Below are positions 44,268 to 53,057 of a stretch of 64,000 bases of DNA, piece by piece. Source of the stretch: Acidobacteriota bacterium (GTDB taxonomy: Bacteria; Acidobacteriota; Blastocatellia; Pyrinomonadales; Pyrinomonadaceae); the NCBI GenBank assembly GCA_019639155.1, contig JAHBSJ010000005.1, forward strand, positions 210,342 to 274,341. Reading direction: 5' to 3'. A model generated the notes under the pieces. It ran no database searches. It saw only the letters and a list, made by a program, of their open reading frames with translations, and was not told where the DNA came from. Position numbers and translations under genes: made by a program. How positions within the stretch are numbered: position 1 is the stretch's first letter; each line of letters opens with the position of its first letter.

Positions 44268-44744
44268 TTAAAACGGGGCCGGAATCCCGGTAACGGAGCG
44301 ATCTGGCGGGTAAAGTTGGTACAAGAGCAAATATACCAAAACTCCCGTAAAGGCAACGTAGAGCCAGATTGGAAATACCAGCCTCGCCAGTCTTTTATGC
44401 CTTTCGAATTGTCCTTTGAGCCCTCGATAAAGGGTCAATATAACGAATGGGCCCACCAATGCCGCGAGAATTGTATGTGAGGTCAGAATGGTGAAATATA
44501 CGGGCCTTATCAGCCCTTGACCCTCAAATCGCGTGGGCCCAAGGCCGAAATAATATGTCCTTAACGCATGGTGTGTCAGATATCCGACCAGAAACAATGA
44601 CGAAACCAATGCTGCAGATAACATCGCAAGACGATGCTTCGAGATCATTTTTTTGCGGACAAGAACAAATCCTGCGATCAGAAGAATCGTACTAAGAGCA
44701 TTTAGAGACGCGTTCAAATGGGGGAAAATATAGAGGTATTCCAT
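44268..44744 (-). CDS. DUF420 family membrane protein (cytochrome oxidase-associated)
   Basis: A 158-residue protein with about four transmembrane helices (about 10-28, 38-58, 85-108 and 125-147) and the DUF420 features FPHLNASLNALST, a conserved HH in YLTHHALRTYYFG, and HTILAALVGPFV. These proteins are regularly found with heme-copper oxidase genes and are thought to assist oxidase assembly. It begins 1 bp after the ctaE stop and is the last gene of ctaB-ctaE-DUF420. Its stop is about 45 bp upstream of the c-di-AMP riboswitch on the same strand. Confidence 0.85.
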   Translation of the reverse strand: MEYLYIFPHLNASLNALSTILLIAGFVLVRKKMISKHRLAMLSAALVSSLFLVGYLTHHALRTYYFGLGPTRFEGQGLIRPVYFTILTSHTILAALVGPFVILTLYRGLKGQFERHKRLARLVFPIWLYVAFTGVLVYLLLYQLYPPDRSVTGIPAPF

Positions 44745-44745
44745 G

Positions 44746-45444
44746 TCAACGCCAAAATCCTAGCAGGGCAAGCATCACTATCCAGATCGCCCCCATAAAG
44801 TGCCAGTACCATCCGACAACATTGGCTATCGAACCGATACGTTCTGCTCGGTTATCTGAAACCGAAGTTGAGCCGAGCGACAACAGAACGCTTCCCAGGC
44901 CAACGATCCCGCCGATGACATGAACCGCATGCATGGCGGTCAAAATGTAGAAAAATCCCGTGTAAGGGTTACCCTCCATATACAGGCCCATCGACCTCAA
45001 CTGCATCCACACCAACAGTTGTGAAGCTATGAAGGTCCCGCCCAGAGCGGTAGTTGCGATCATCCACTTGCGAGCGGATCGATAACGAAACCTGTCTATC
45101 GAAAGCTTTCCCAAATGATACGTAATACTGCTGAGTATAATGAACAGCGTGCTGAGCCAAACCTGAAAAGGCAAGTCAAATGGCCGCCATTCTAAAGCTC
45201 CGTTCGTAGCAATAACTATATACGCTCCGAACAAGCCAGCGAAGGTCATCGCTACGACAAGCAGAATAAAGCCCGTAAGAATTCTTGATTTATCTGAACT
45301 CGGCCCCATTGGATGCAATGCCTCGTACGGATCTGATCCGTCTCCGCGGCCCCCTGTGCCGCCCGGATATCCTCCGCCAACGGTACCATCTGCCGCGATA
45401 TCAGCAATAATCCTGGGCCCGCTGTCTTTGATCCCTGAAACCAT
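44746..45444 (-). CDS. ctaE: Cytochrome c oxidase subunit III
   Basis: A 232-residue membrane protein. A Gly-rich, soluble N-terminal region (about 1-55) precedes five transmembrane helices (about 55-80, 92-112, 128-150, 160-190 and 205-230). Family features include FFYILTAMHAVHVIGG and the closing NVVGWYWHFMGAIWIVMLALLGF. Subunit III stabilises the oxygen-reducing subunit I. The five-helix form matches the shorter quinol or caa3-type subunits. Subunits I and II are not in the window. It lies between ctaB (11-bp gap) and the DUF420 gene (1-bp gap). Confidence 0.92.
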   Translation of the reverse strand: MVSGIKDSGPRIIADIAADGTVGGGYPGGTGGRGDGSDPYEALHPMGPSSDKSRILTGFILLVVAMTFAGLFGAYIVIATNGALEWRPFDLPFQVWLSTLFIILSSITYHLGKLSIDRFRYRSARKWMIATTALGGTFIASQLLVWMQLRSMGLYMEGNPYTGFFYILTAMHAVHVIGGIVGLGSVLLSLGSTSVSDNRAERIGSIANVVGWYWHFMGAIWIVMLALLGFWR

Positions 45445-45455
45445 TTAAGCTTAGT

Positions 45456-46358
45456 TCAAAGACGATCCAAAACCATCGCCAAATAAAGCAACGGAAGATA
45501 GATCACCGAAGCTAAAAGAAGCCGCTTTGCCGATGCATCCGTACGTTTGAGAGCCATGCTGACCGACTCATACAGGAACCAGCCGCTTAAGATCACGGAT
45601 ATGCCCAAAAAAACAATGCCTGATATTTGAAGAAAGAAAGGGGCAAGTGATACCGGAAAAAGCATCATCGCAAACAGCACTATCTGGCGCGCGGTTATGC
45701 GGCCCTCAGGCTCAACCACCGGCAGCATCAGAATGCCGGCTTTTGCGTAATCTTCGCGATACAGCCAAGCGATGGCAAGAAAATGTGGAAACTGCCATAA
45801 GAACTGAATTGAAAATAACGCCCACGCTCCAAGCGATATCTCATTCGCAGCGGCCGTCCAGCCCATAAGCGGCGGAAGAGCTCCCGGCACAGCGCCAATA
45901 GCCGTCGACGCAGACGTTCTTGTCTTCAAAGGCGTGTAGAGCAGAAGATATCCAACAATTACTATCAGCCCCAAGACCGCCGTAAGCGTGTTGACCAAAG
46001 CAAACAGATACACCTCAGCAGACACGCACAGCAGAACGCCAAACACGACCGCCTGAGACGATGTTACACGAGACGATTGGATCGGCCGTCGCATGGTCCT
46101 ATCCATCTTGACGTCAAGCTCTCTTTCCCAAAATTGGTTTAGCGTGGCGACGCCGAAGGCCAATAGAGCGATGGCGGCCATCGAATGGCTAAACAATACA
46201 AGATCGAATGCCGCAGGCGACGCCAGATAAAATCCTGCGGCGGAGGTTAGAACCAAGAGTATGGCGATACGCGGTTTCGTCAACTCCGCAAAACCCGAAA
46301 GGCGCTTTCCGAACGTTGGAGAGCGGCCGTCGCTAATGGTTGTTATCTCTGCAGCCAT
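45456..46358 (-). CDS. ctaB: Protoheme IX farnesyltransferase (heme O synthase)
   Basis: Adds a farnesyl group to heme b to make heme O, needed by heme-copper oxidases. The 300-residue protein has about nine helices and the UbiA-type prenyl-diphosphate motifs NQFWERELDVKMDRTMRRP (about 74-92, Asp pair) and YREDYAKAGILMLP (second Asp motif, about 196-210), both intact. It leads the ctaB-ctaE-DUF420 operon and is divergent from resB, with a shared 148-bp promoter region. No ctaA is visible. Confidence 0.95.
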   Translation of the reverse strand: MAAEITTISDGRSPTFGKRLSGFAELTKPRIAILLVLTSAAGFYLASPAAFDLVLFSHSMAAIALLAFGVATLNQFWERELDVKMDRTMRRPIQSSRVTSSQAVVFGVLLCVSAEVYLFALVNTLTAVLGLIVIVGYLLLYTPLKTRTSASTAIGAVPGALPPLMGWTAAANEISLGAWALFSIQFLWQFPHFLAIAWLYREDYAKAGILMLPVVEPEGRITARQIVLFAMMLFPVSLAPFFLQISGIVFLGISVILSGWFLYESVSMALKRTDASAKRLLLASVIYLPLLYLAMVLDRL

Positions 46359-46506
46359 AAATGGAGGCGATCATCTCGCGCGAACTGTCAGCATAAAGCC
46401 TCTACGCGCATTTTCCAAATCCCCAAGCCAATGACCCCGACAAGTACAAAATAGAAGAACGACTAATAAAACGCGAGATGACAAGGAATTCAGGCTAAGG
46501 TAATCT

Positions 46507-48021
46507 ATGAATATTATGAGCGCTGCCGAAGACGCTATCAAAGGGCAGGTAAAACCAAAACGAAAGTCCGCTCCATTTCTTAACCGAGCACTCGATTTCT
46601 TAAGTTCGGTCAGATTCGGGGTAGTCACTTTGTGTATTCTCGTCGTACTTTCAATGATCGGGATGCTGATAATGCAGCAGAACGTCCAAGGGTTTGAAGC
46701 CTATTATGCTTCGCTGACCCCTGCTGAGAAGACATTGTTCGGTTACCTTGGCTTTTTCGACATCTACCATAGCTGGTATTACAACTTCCTTCTCTTAGTA
46801 CTTTCGTTGAATATCATACTCGCGTCCATAGACCGGTTCCCATCGGCTTGGAGCTACCTGGCGAAACCCAAGATCAAAGCGACAAGGCCATGGATGCTGG
46901 CACGAAGCGATAACGAGACCATTGCGGTCTCATCCGCTTCAGTGGACGAAACGGTAGAAAATGTGAAGGCCGCTCTACAGGCATCGGGAATGAAACCCAA
47001 GGTCGCAGTGGACGGAACGGCGACAATGGTTTTCGGTGAAAAAGGACGGTGGAATCGGATGGGTGCGTACATCGTTCACGTGTTCCTTCTAACGCTTTTC
47101 CTCGGCCATTTCGTTTCGCTGCAAACCGGCTTTGATGCCGATGTTCGGATGGTGCCGGGAGCTTCGACAGACGAGATCCAACTTATTCAATTCAATTTGG
47201 ACCGAAAAGAAAAATATGCCGTTAAGCTTCCATTCACAATGGAATGCACTGACGTCCAGCAGAAGCTCATAAACGAAGGCGGTCCGATCGACGTGAACAA
47301 CACTTTGGACTGGAGAACGGAGCTCAAGATCACCGACCCCCAATACGGTGAGATCATCGCGGATGTGAGCATGAATAATCCATTTCACTATCGCGGATAC
47401 AGATTTTTTCAAGCCCAGACCATCCCCGTCGGCAACGCCCGCTATATAACATTGGAACTGACGCCGACTGCCGGTGGTGATACCGAAAAGGTTGAGTTAA
47501 AGCGAAACGGAAACACCACGCTGGCAAACGGGACGCTGATCGAGTATGCCGATTTCCAACCGGATTTTACGCTTGGGCCCGACGGCAATCCTGATACGCG
47601 TAGCGGCGAGTACAACAACCCGGCAGCGGTCCTTTTCGTAACTCCGCCGGGCGGCGAACGAACGCGTGTTTTTGCTTTTGCTCAAAAAATGCCGGACAAC
47701 ATTCCGATCGGAGCTCCAAAAGCGGGATATAAATGGCAGCTGATCGAATTCGAGAAATCTCCTTACGCACATATCCTCTCGATCAAATATGACCCCTATG
47801 AAGCGGCGTTCATCGCTTGGTACATAGGCGGTTTCGGTCTGATGGGTGCACTATGTTTTGTCTTTTTCACCTCGCACAAGCGCATCTGGGTTCGTGTTGA
47901 AGAAAAGGACGAAGGTTCTGTTGACGTTGTGTTCGCCGGTGAGGCAAACAGAAACAAGATGGGTTTTAGCGATCTCTTCAAAGGCGCAGTCGAGAAATTT
48001 AGAACTAGGTTGGGAAAATAA
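46507..48021 (+). CDS. resB: ResB-family cytochrome c biogenesis protein
   Basis: A 504-residue System II cytochrome c maturation subunit. It has helices at about 37-57, 87-107 and 180-200, a large extracytoplasmic domain (about 205-435) with the ResB signature YRGYRFFQAQ, and a final helix (about 442-462, WYIGGFGLMGALCFVFF). ResB and CcsA (ResC) deliver heme to the CxxCH motif of apocytochromes. The substrate cytochromes in this window include the lipoprotein at 55491 and the peroxidase at 12498. It sits 6 bp before ccsA. Confidence 0.92.
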   Translation: MNIMSAAEDAIKGQVKPKRKSAPFLNRALDFLSSVRFGVVTLCILVVLSMIGMLIMQQNVQGFEAYYASLTPAEKTLFGYLGFFDIYHSWYYNFLLLVLSLNIILASIDRFPSAWSYLAKPKIKATRPWMLARSDNETIAVSSASVDETVENVKAALQASGMKPKVAVDGTATMVFGEKGRWNRMGAYIVHVFLLTLFLGHFVSLQTGFDADVRMVPGASTDEIQLIQFNLDRKEKYAVKLPFTMECTDVQQKLINEGGPIDVNNTLDWRTELKITDPQYGEIIADVSMNNPFHYRGYRFFQAQTIPVGNARYITLELTPTAGGDTEKVELKRNGNTTLANGTLIEYADFQPDFTLGPDGNPDTRSGEYNNPAAVLFVTPPGGERTRVFAFAQKMPDNIPIGAPKAGYKWQLIEFEKSPYAHILSIKYDPYEAAFIAWYIGGFGLMGALCFVFFTSHKRIWVRVEEKDEGSVDVVFAGEANRNKMGFSDLFKGAVEKFRTRLGK

Positions 48022-48027
48022 AACACT

Positions 48028-49626
48028 ATGCAGGAACTTGATAGGTTAGAGGAACGAATCACTTTCTCTTCATTCATCCCGGGAATCGCGGTTCTCTTAG
48101 GTTCTTTTCTGATGTTGGGACTTCGCTTCCAGATCGGCGAGAACTTCATATCGGACGGGGCACTGATGATGATAGCGCTTGCCTGCTACATCTTGGGAGC
48201 CGTCTTTGCGCTTACAAATCTTTATGCTCCTTCCCAAATGGCCGAACGTATCGGCTTTTTTGGAGCGGCTTTGGGCGTCTTCTTCAATTTCTCCAGTTGG
48301 CTCGTCCGCTGGGTCAACGCATACGACCATGAGATCGCGGTCATGCGTGCAAGCGGTAACATGGCCGAACCTTGGATCTGGCGGTATGTGCCGTTTGCCA
48401 ATCTTTACGACCTAAGCCTTGCCTTCGCGTTCGGGGCCGGCATAGCCACCCTGCTCTTTGCACAGCGGCGAAAGTTTCGTGTTCTCTCTGTTTTCACCTT
48501 GCCGCTGGCCGCACTGATCCTCGTCCTTGCTCGCTTCATCGGAGGCGAGTTCATCGATCTTCCTCCGGTGCTTGACTCATATTGGCGTCCCATCCATGTC
48601 GGCGATGCTTCGCTCAGCTACGGCGTCGCCTTGGTATGTTTCGGTGTTGCCGTTATGTATCTGCTAAAGGACGGTGTCAAGGTCGAGGCGATGGCGATCT
48701 GGTCGAGTATTTTCGCCCTGTCCGTGATAGCAACCATCAGCAAGTTTTCGGTATTTACTGAATTCGTCTATCGAACCGGCTTGTTCGTTCCGAATGAAGC
48801 GGGCAAAAAGCCGTTTTCGGCTCCGTTCCGTCTCGAACTTCCCTACGTCGGCCCGGTGCTTGTTGTAACGGGTGTTCTTTTGGCCGGCGTTGCGGTCGCG
48901 TTCTTGTTGTACCTATACAAGGAAAATTTGAAAGCCAAGGTCATCGGCCATTATTTGCTGAAAGCCGCATTCGTCGCGCAAATTCTATCCATCGGTCTGC
49001 TGGTAAACGGTATTCGATCGGGCGGCGACGACACGTTCGCTCGTCTGCAGGAGCAGCTGAATCGTCAGCCTGAACAATACACCATCGCCGGAAAGGCAAT
49101 GGCCGAACGGCAGAATCTGACCGCTCAGGAACTCGCCCAGTTGACACCGCGACAGTTTGACCAAATGGGTAGAGCGTACGTCCAAAACAACGGACCCGGA
49201 ATGTTCATGAGTTTGGGCACTAATCCAGTAGAATTTTCGGCGCTCCTAACCGCGTTGGTCGGTACCTTTTTTGTGCTGCTCTTTGCATTTAGAACGGATG
49301 TCATTCGCGAGCGGCTTCCAAGTCTTGAGTCGCTTGATAGCCTGATGTACAAAACCGCCTCTCTCGCCTTTGCCGGACTCGCGATCCTGCTCATTACCGG
49401 GGCGATCTGGGCCAATGAGTCTTGGGGAAGGCCGTGGGGCTTTGACTCAAAGGAGACCGGTGCCCTCGTCGCCTGGCTCACCTATGCCGCGTTCCTGCAC
49501 ACACGGATCGCACGCGGATGGCAAGGACGAAGTTCGGCCTACTTTGCGATCATCGGGTTCCTGTTGGTGATATTTACTTATTTGGGCGTTAGCTACTTGC
49601 TGCCCGGATTACACAGCTATGCGTAG
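48028..49626 (+). CDS. ccsA: CcsA/ResC cytochrome c assembly protein
   Basis: A 532-residue heme-handling protein with many transmembrane helices. Its C-terminal domain holds the tryptophan-rich heme-binding segment ANESWGRPWGFDSKETGALV (about 465-485) and flanking histidines, as in the CcsA/CcmC/CcmF family. An unusual soluble insertion (about 325-400, QLNRQPEQYTIAGKAMAERQ onward, rich in Gln) separates two helix groups. It forms the heme-transfer complex with ResB, encoded just upstream. It is the last gene of the pair. Confidence 0.92.
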   Translation: MQELDRLEERITFSSFIPGIAVLLGSFLMLGLRFQIGENFISDGALMMIALACYILGAVFALTNLYAPSQMAERIGFFGAALGVFFNFSSWLVRWVNAYDHEIAVMRASGNMAEPWIWRYVPFANLYDLSLAFAFGAGIATLLFAQRRKFRVLSVFTLPLAALILVLARFIGGEFIDLPPVLDSYWRPIHVGDASLSYGVALVCFGVAVMYLLKDGVKVEAMAIWSSIFALSVIATISKFSVFTEFVYRTGLFVPNEAGKKPFSAPFRLELPYVGPVLVVTGVLLAGVAVAFLLYLYKENLKAKVIGHYLLKAAFVAQILSIGLLVNGIRSGGDDTFARLQEQLNRQPEQYTIAGKAMAERQNLTAQELAQLTPRQFDQMGRAYVQNNGPGMFMSLGTNPVEFSALLTALVGTFFVLLFAFRTDVIRERLPSLESLDSLMYKTASLAFAGLAILLITGAIWANESWGRPWGFDSKETGALVAWLTYAAFLHTRIARGWQGRSSAYFAIIGFLLVIFTYLGVSYLLPGLHSYA

Positions 49627-49641
49627 AGAACGCGCATAGAT

Positions 49642-50634
49642 CTATTCAATGGTAAACGTCGCTACGTCCAACAGGGCGTAGCGATTTACTTTTCCATCTT
49701 TTCTTCTTACAGACAGCAGGCCCTTATCAAACGAAAAGCTTTGCACTTCCGACATACGGTTCTCTATCACTCGCCCGTCCTTTAGCACGATCCGCATGAC
49801 TATTCCGGCCATAGGATCCGCAACTTCAGATTCCGTCTTTTTTGGACCGAAGACCGTCGCTGGGCCATCACCGGCTTTTGCTGTCGGCTTGGCCGTTGCC
49901 GGGGGCTTTGTTTCGGCCTTCTTTGGCTCTTTCTGAGAGCTTGTGGTATTTGCTGCTGCCGTGGATGGCTGACGCCGCGGGGGCGTTCGGCCTCGTATCG
50001 GGCTTCCGGCGGGGCGTTCGCTGTTTCGAGCCTTCGGTCTCGCCTCGTCAGTCCGCTTTTGTGGGGTATCAGCTTTTTCCTCCGTGGTTCTTGAGCCCGG
50101 CTCGGGAGGCCGGCCCCCGGACGATTCTACCTTTGCGGCGACGTCCTCGCGACGGATGATAGGAGCCTCGACAGCATCTTTACCTGATTCGCTCGAAGCG
50201 ATAAAACTGCCGGCAAACTTGATAACAAATGATGCCGGCTGATCATTTGGAGTGCGGCCCTCGATCCTAAGAAGTAGTTTCTCGGGCTTTCGGAAATAGA
50301 TGAGCCGCCCCGTTTCATTTCTGGACGTATCCGCGTAAACGATTATCTTTCCTACGGACTGCATCGTATCGGCAATAAAGACATCGATGTCGCCGTTAAA
50401 ATTCTGCGTCACCACGTTCATGAAAAGATCACCCTGCGACGCATTGAACGTATAGAAATAGCGTGTAAGCCGATTATCGCCGATCCTGCGGGCTGCTATG
50501 TTACCGTTGATCTCGTTCGAATAAACCGGCGTGGGAAAAAGCTGGTCTGTGGACTGAGCTCCCGCGGCGATCGCAAAAAGAGCTAAACAGGAAAAAGAGC
50601 GGGCAAATCTGGAGATTAACAACGACATCTTCAA
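49642..50634 (-). CDS. Secreted protein with PPC-like N-terminal domain, unknown function
   Basis: A 330-residue exported protein. A signal peptide (about 1-26, AIAAGAQS) is followed by a beta-sandwich resembling bacterial pre-peptidase C-terminal domains (about 45-145, RYFYTFNASQGDLFMNVV). A long disordered Pro/Ala/Lys/Thr-rich linker (about 160-270) leads to a small C-terminal beta domain (about 275-330, VLKDGRVIENRMSEVQSFSF). No catalytic residues are seen. It may bind surface glycans or a partner. It is 3 bp downstream of the acetyltransferase gene. Confidence 0.7.
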   Translation of the reverse strand: MKMSLLISRFARSFSCLALFAIAAGAQSTDQLFPTPVYSNEINGNIAARRIGDNRLTRYFYTFNASQGDLFMNVVTQNFNGDIDVFIADTMQSVGKIIVYADTSRNETGRLIYFRKPEKLLLRIEGRTPNDQPASFVIKFAGSFIASSESGKDAVEAPIIRREDVAAKVESSGGRPPEPGSRTTEEKADTPQKRTDEARPKARNSERPAGSPIRGRTPPRRQPSTAAANTTSSQKEPKKAETKPPATAKPTAKAGDGPATVFGPKKTESEVADPMAGIVMRIVLKDGRVIENRMSEVQSFSFDKGLLSVRRKDGKVNRYALLDVATFTIE

Positions 50635-50637
50635 AGA

Positions 50638-51093
50638 CTAGAGATACTTCTTAAGATGAATTAACCGTGACGTCTCGCTGTAGCCTAACCTTGTGTGGGC
50701 GTCCAAGCTGACCACATTTTCCAGTTCAGCATCAGATGCCATTTCGGAACAGCCGTGTTCACGGGCCCAATTCTCGGCAGATGCGACCAAGGTGCGCCCG
50801 ATGCCCTGTCGCCGGGCATGTTCTTCAACGAACCAGCCTTCGAGATATCCAACATCTTCGCTCTCGCAATCTTCCGCCATCGGGCGAATGCTGGCCTCAA
50901 TGAAACCGCAAAGACCTTCGGAACCTGCATCGGCAACTGCTACGAACTGAGATTCAGGATCCGAAACAATATCAAACATTTCGTTTTGGTGATCTTCATC
51001 TGAGGTGCCGTCCCACAGAAGCTTCCTGAGCCGAAACCACTCGTTAAGGTCGGTTTCCGCAAAAGGGCGAATGATCACGTTTGAGATCTCCAT
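50638..51093 (-). CDS. GNAT acetyltransferase, AAC(6')-like
   Basis: A 151-residue acetyltransferase. Its middle shows YLEGWFVEEHARRQGIGRTL, with acetyl-CoA-binding RxxGIG/RxxG. The end is AREHGCSEMASDAELEN then SLDAHTRLGYSETSRLIHLKKYL, which is the pattern of aminoglycoside 6'-N-acetyltransferases (AAC(6')-I). Chromosomal members often acetylate other amines and confer little resistance, so drug inactivation is only a possibility. It overlaps nothing and lies upstream of the secreted hypothetical. Confidence 0.8.
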   Translation of the reverse strand: MEISNVIIRPFAETDLNEWFRLRKLLWDGTSDEDHQNEMFDIVSDPESQFVAVADAGSEGLCGFIEASIRPMAEDCESEDVGYLEGWFVEEHARRQGIGRTLVASAENWAREHGCSEMASDAELENVVSLDAHTRLGYSETSRLIHLKKYL

Positions 51094-51144
51094 TTCCCGT
51101 CAATTCTACCAGTCATCTGTGGCCAAAACAATGCGGTCTTCAAA

Positions 51145-51175
51145 CGAAAAGAGGAACCGATGCGGCTCCTCTCTT
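51145..51175 (-). terminator. Intrinsic terminator after the S41 pseudoprotease gene
   Basis: A 9-pair stem with one mismatch (51150-51159 with 51163-51172, AGAGGA/TCCTCT base) followed on the minus strand by TTTTCGTTT. It lies about 35 bp after the stop at 51207. Confidence 0.65.
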
Positions 51176-51206
51176 CTGTTTTCTTTAGACCGAGCTTTTT
51201 CAGTCT

Positions 51207-52490
51207 CTATGCTGCCTTACCTTTGTCGGCACCGAGCAGGATTTCAATGGCCTTTTTAAGCTGCACGTCCTCGTTCTCCTTCTTTACGGGTGTCGGTGAC
51301 GGCGATGGCTGCGGTGTTTCGGGAGCCGTCGGGTCGAGATTCTCTACGTCCAACGGCGGAAGAACATCCGGCCGTTTCACCTCGATGGTCGGTTTTACGC
51401 CCATCGTTGCACGCTCTTCGCCTAGGAAAGGAACACCTGATGGCGAAGCCCATTTAGCAACCGTAAGCAAATAGCCGTCGCCGCTTTTCAGCGTAAACAA
51501 CTTTTGCTCGGTTCCTGCACCGAATGTCCGCTCTCCGATCACCTCGCCACGTTTTTGCTCGGCAACCGCAGAGGCAACTACTTCGGCAGCACCCGCCGAG
51601 CTATTGTCTATCAGAACAGCAAGTTCACCCGTGAATACGGCCTTAGACGGATCGGCGGAGAATGAGCTCACGACCTTGTTATCGCGGCCTATGACTCGAG
51701 CGAGTTCGCCTTCTCGAATAAAGAGATTCGCCACCGCTACGCCCTCCTGAAGCGTACCCGCAGCCACTCCGCGAAGATCCAAGACCACTTTACGCAATCC
51801 CTGTTTCTGAAAATTATCCAGTTGTGTCTTGATGTCGCCCGCCTCTCCTGTCTCCAGGCTATATACTTTTATGATCCCGATCTTGCCTTGTTCGACACGA
51901 GTTTCAACCGGCGGGATCTTATATGTCCCGCGAACGACCTTGATCGTCTGCGGGCGTTCGCCGGAACGCAGAACCCGAAGGTCCACCGTGGTTCCCGCTG
52001 CGCCCGATATCAGCTGTCTGGCATCGTAAAGCGAAATGTCGCGGCTAGCCTTGTTGTCGATGTATTCGATCACATCTCCCGAACGAAGGCCGGCCTTTTC
52101 TGCCGGCGAGCCCTTTATCGCGGAAATGACGTAAAGATAACCAGAGATCTGAGAAAATTCCGCTCCGATGCCGACCTTGCTGTTCTCGGCATTATCATTG
52201 AAGGAACGTACTTGCTCCGCGGTCAAAAAGGACGAATACGGATCAAGACCGGCGGCCAGGCCGCGCAGAGCGCCCAAACGCACTTTATCCATATTGGGTT
52301 CGTCAACATAATCGTTCTGAATATGCTGGAGAACCGATTCTACTATTCGGATCTGGGCAGCCGAATCATTGACCGGCTGTTGGGCCGACGTGGAGAGCAT
52401 TCGCCCGACAAAAGGCATTCCGCCGATCATTGCGTACGCCGTCACGATCCCGGAAATGCCGACAACCCAAAGTTTCGCTTTCATTGACAT
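51207..52490 (-). CDS. S41-family CtpA-like protein lacking the catalytic Ser and Lys (pseudoprotease)
   Basis: A 427-residue exported protein with a membrane anchor or signal (about 5-28), a helical N-terminal region (LDPYSSFLTAEQ), a PDZ domain (about 85-170, GIGAEF, AEKAGLRSGDVIEYI) and an S41 fold. At the catalytic positions it has Gly300 (NSSAGAAE, where active CtpA has SASASE) and Ala325 (FGAG for FGKG), 25 residues apart exactly as in the intact enzyme at 36762. The substrate-loop motif DLRxNGGG is DLRGVAAG here. The frame is otherwise whole and the ribosome-binding site GAGG is good, so it is a maintained gene, not decay. A binding, chaperone or inhibitory role is inferred. The ATG at 52488-52490 was preferred over the upstream frame. 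Confidence 0.85.
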   Translation of the reverse strand: MSMKAKLWVVGISGIVTAYAMIGGMPFVGRMLSTSAQQPVNDSAAQIRIVESVLQHIQNDYVDEPNMDKVRLGALRGLAAGLDPYSSFLTAEQVRSFNDNAENSKVGIGAEFSQISGYLYVISAIKGSPAEKAGLRSGDVIEYIDNKASRDISLYDARQLISGAAGTTVDLRVLRSGERPQTIKVVRGTYKIPPVETRVEQGKIGIIKVYSLETGEAGDIKTQLDNFQKQGLRKVVLDLRGVAAGTLQEGVAVANLFIREGELARVIGRDNKVVSSFSADPSKAVFTGELAVLIDNSSAGAAEVVASAVAEQKRGEVIGERTFGAGTEQKLFTLKSGDGYLLTVAKWASPSGVPFLGEERATMGVKPTIEVKRPDVLPPLDVENLDPTAPETPQPSPSPTPVKKENEDVQLKKAIEILLGADKGKAA

Positions 52491-52565
52491 AAAAAACCTC
52501 GTATCGTTTAGACATTGGGGCGTCCCAGCGATACTTTCGTTAGTATCCTCCGCCGCAGCAGATCG

Positions 52566-53057
52566 ATGCAAGACCAGGTTGAAGAAACACACAATTCGAA
52601 CGATATTGCAGATCTGCAGATCATCGCGGATGCAGGTAGATTGCTGGCATTCGATCCCGGCACTAAATTGTGGGGGAGCGCTGTTTCCGACGCAACGTGT
52701 TCGGTCGTTTCACCTATCAACGCTATTCCTTCAACGAATTGGAAAAATCTACTTTCAAGCATCAAAGAACTGGTCGCCCGTTATGATGCCGTGGCAGTGG
52801 TCATAGGTTTGCCGTTGGAATCGGACGGCAGCGAAGGCGACATGAGCCGATATGCTCGGCGGTGTGCAGAGAAACTGAGGCTTTCGATCGAAATCCCGGT
52901 CTATCTTCAAGATGAACGAGTGACCACCTACGAAGCACGACGCCGTTTGTGGCTGCGTGGTAAGAAATCCAAACTCGAGAAAAGCGCGGTCGACAGCGAA
53001 GCCGCCGCAGTGATCCTTGGCGATTTCCTGGACCGTCTTACTTCGGCAAATAGGTGA
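52566..53057 (+). CDS. ruvX: RuvX/YqgF family Holliday-junction resolvase-like protein
   Basis: A 163-residue RNase H-fold nuclease of the YqgF family, implicated in pre-16S rRNA 5' maturation and possibly junction resolution. Acidic residues sit in the motifs LAFDPGTKLWG (about 32), IGLPLESDGSEG (about 81), YLQDERVTTYEA (about 116) and DSEAAAVILGDFL (about 145). An N-terminal extension of about 27 residues makes it a little longer than usual. The ATG at 52566 was used; earlier codons have no supporting site. Its 3' end overlaps the convergent acylase by 20 bp. Confidence 0.88.
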   Translation: MQDQVEETHNSNDIADLQIIADAGRLLAFDPGTKLWGSAVSDATCSVVSPINAIPSTNWKNLLSSIKELVARYDAVAVVIGLPLESDGSEGDMSRYARRCAEKLRLSIEIPVYLQDERVTTYEARRRLWLRGKKSKLEKSAVDSEAAAVILGDFLDRLTSANR

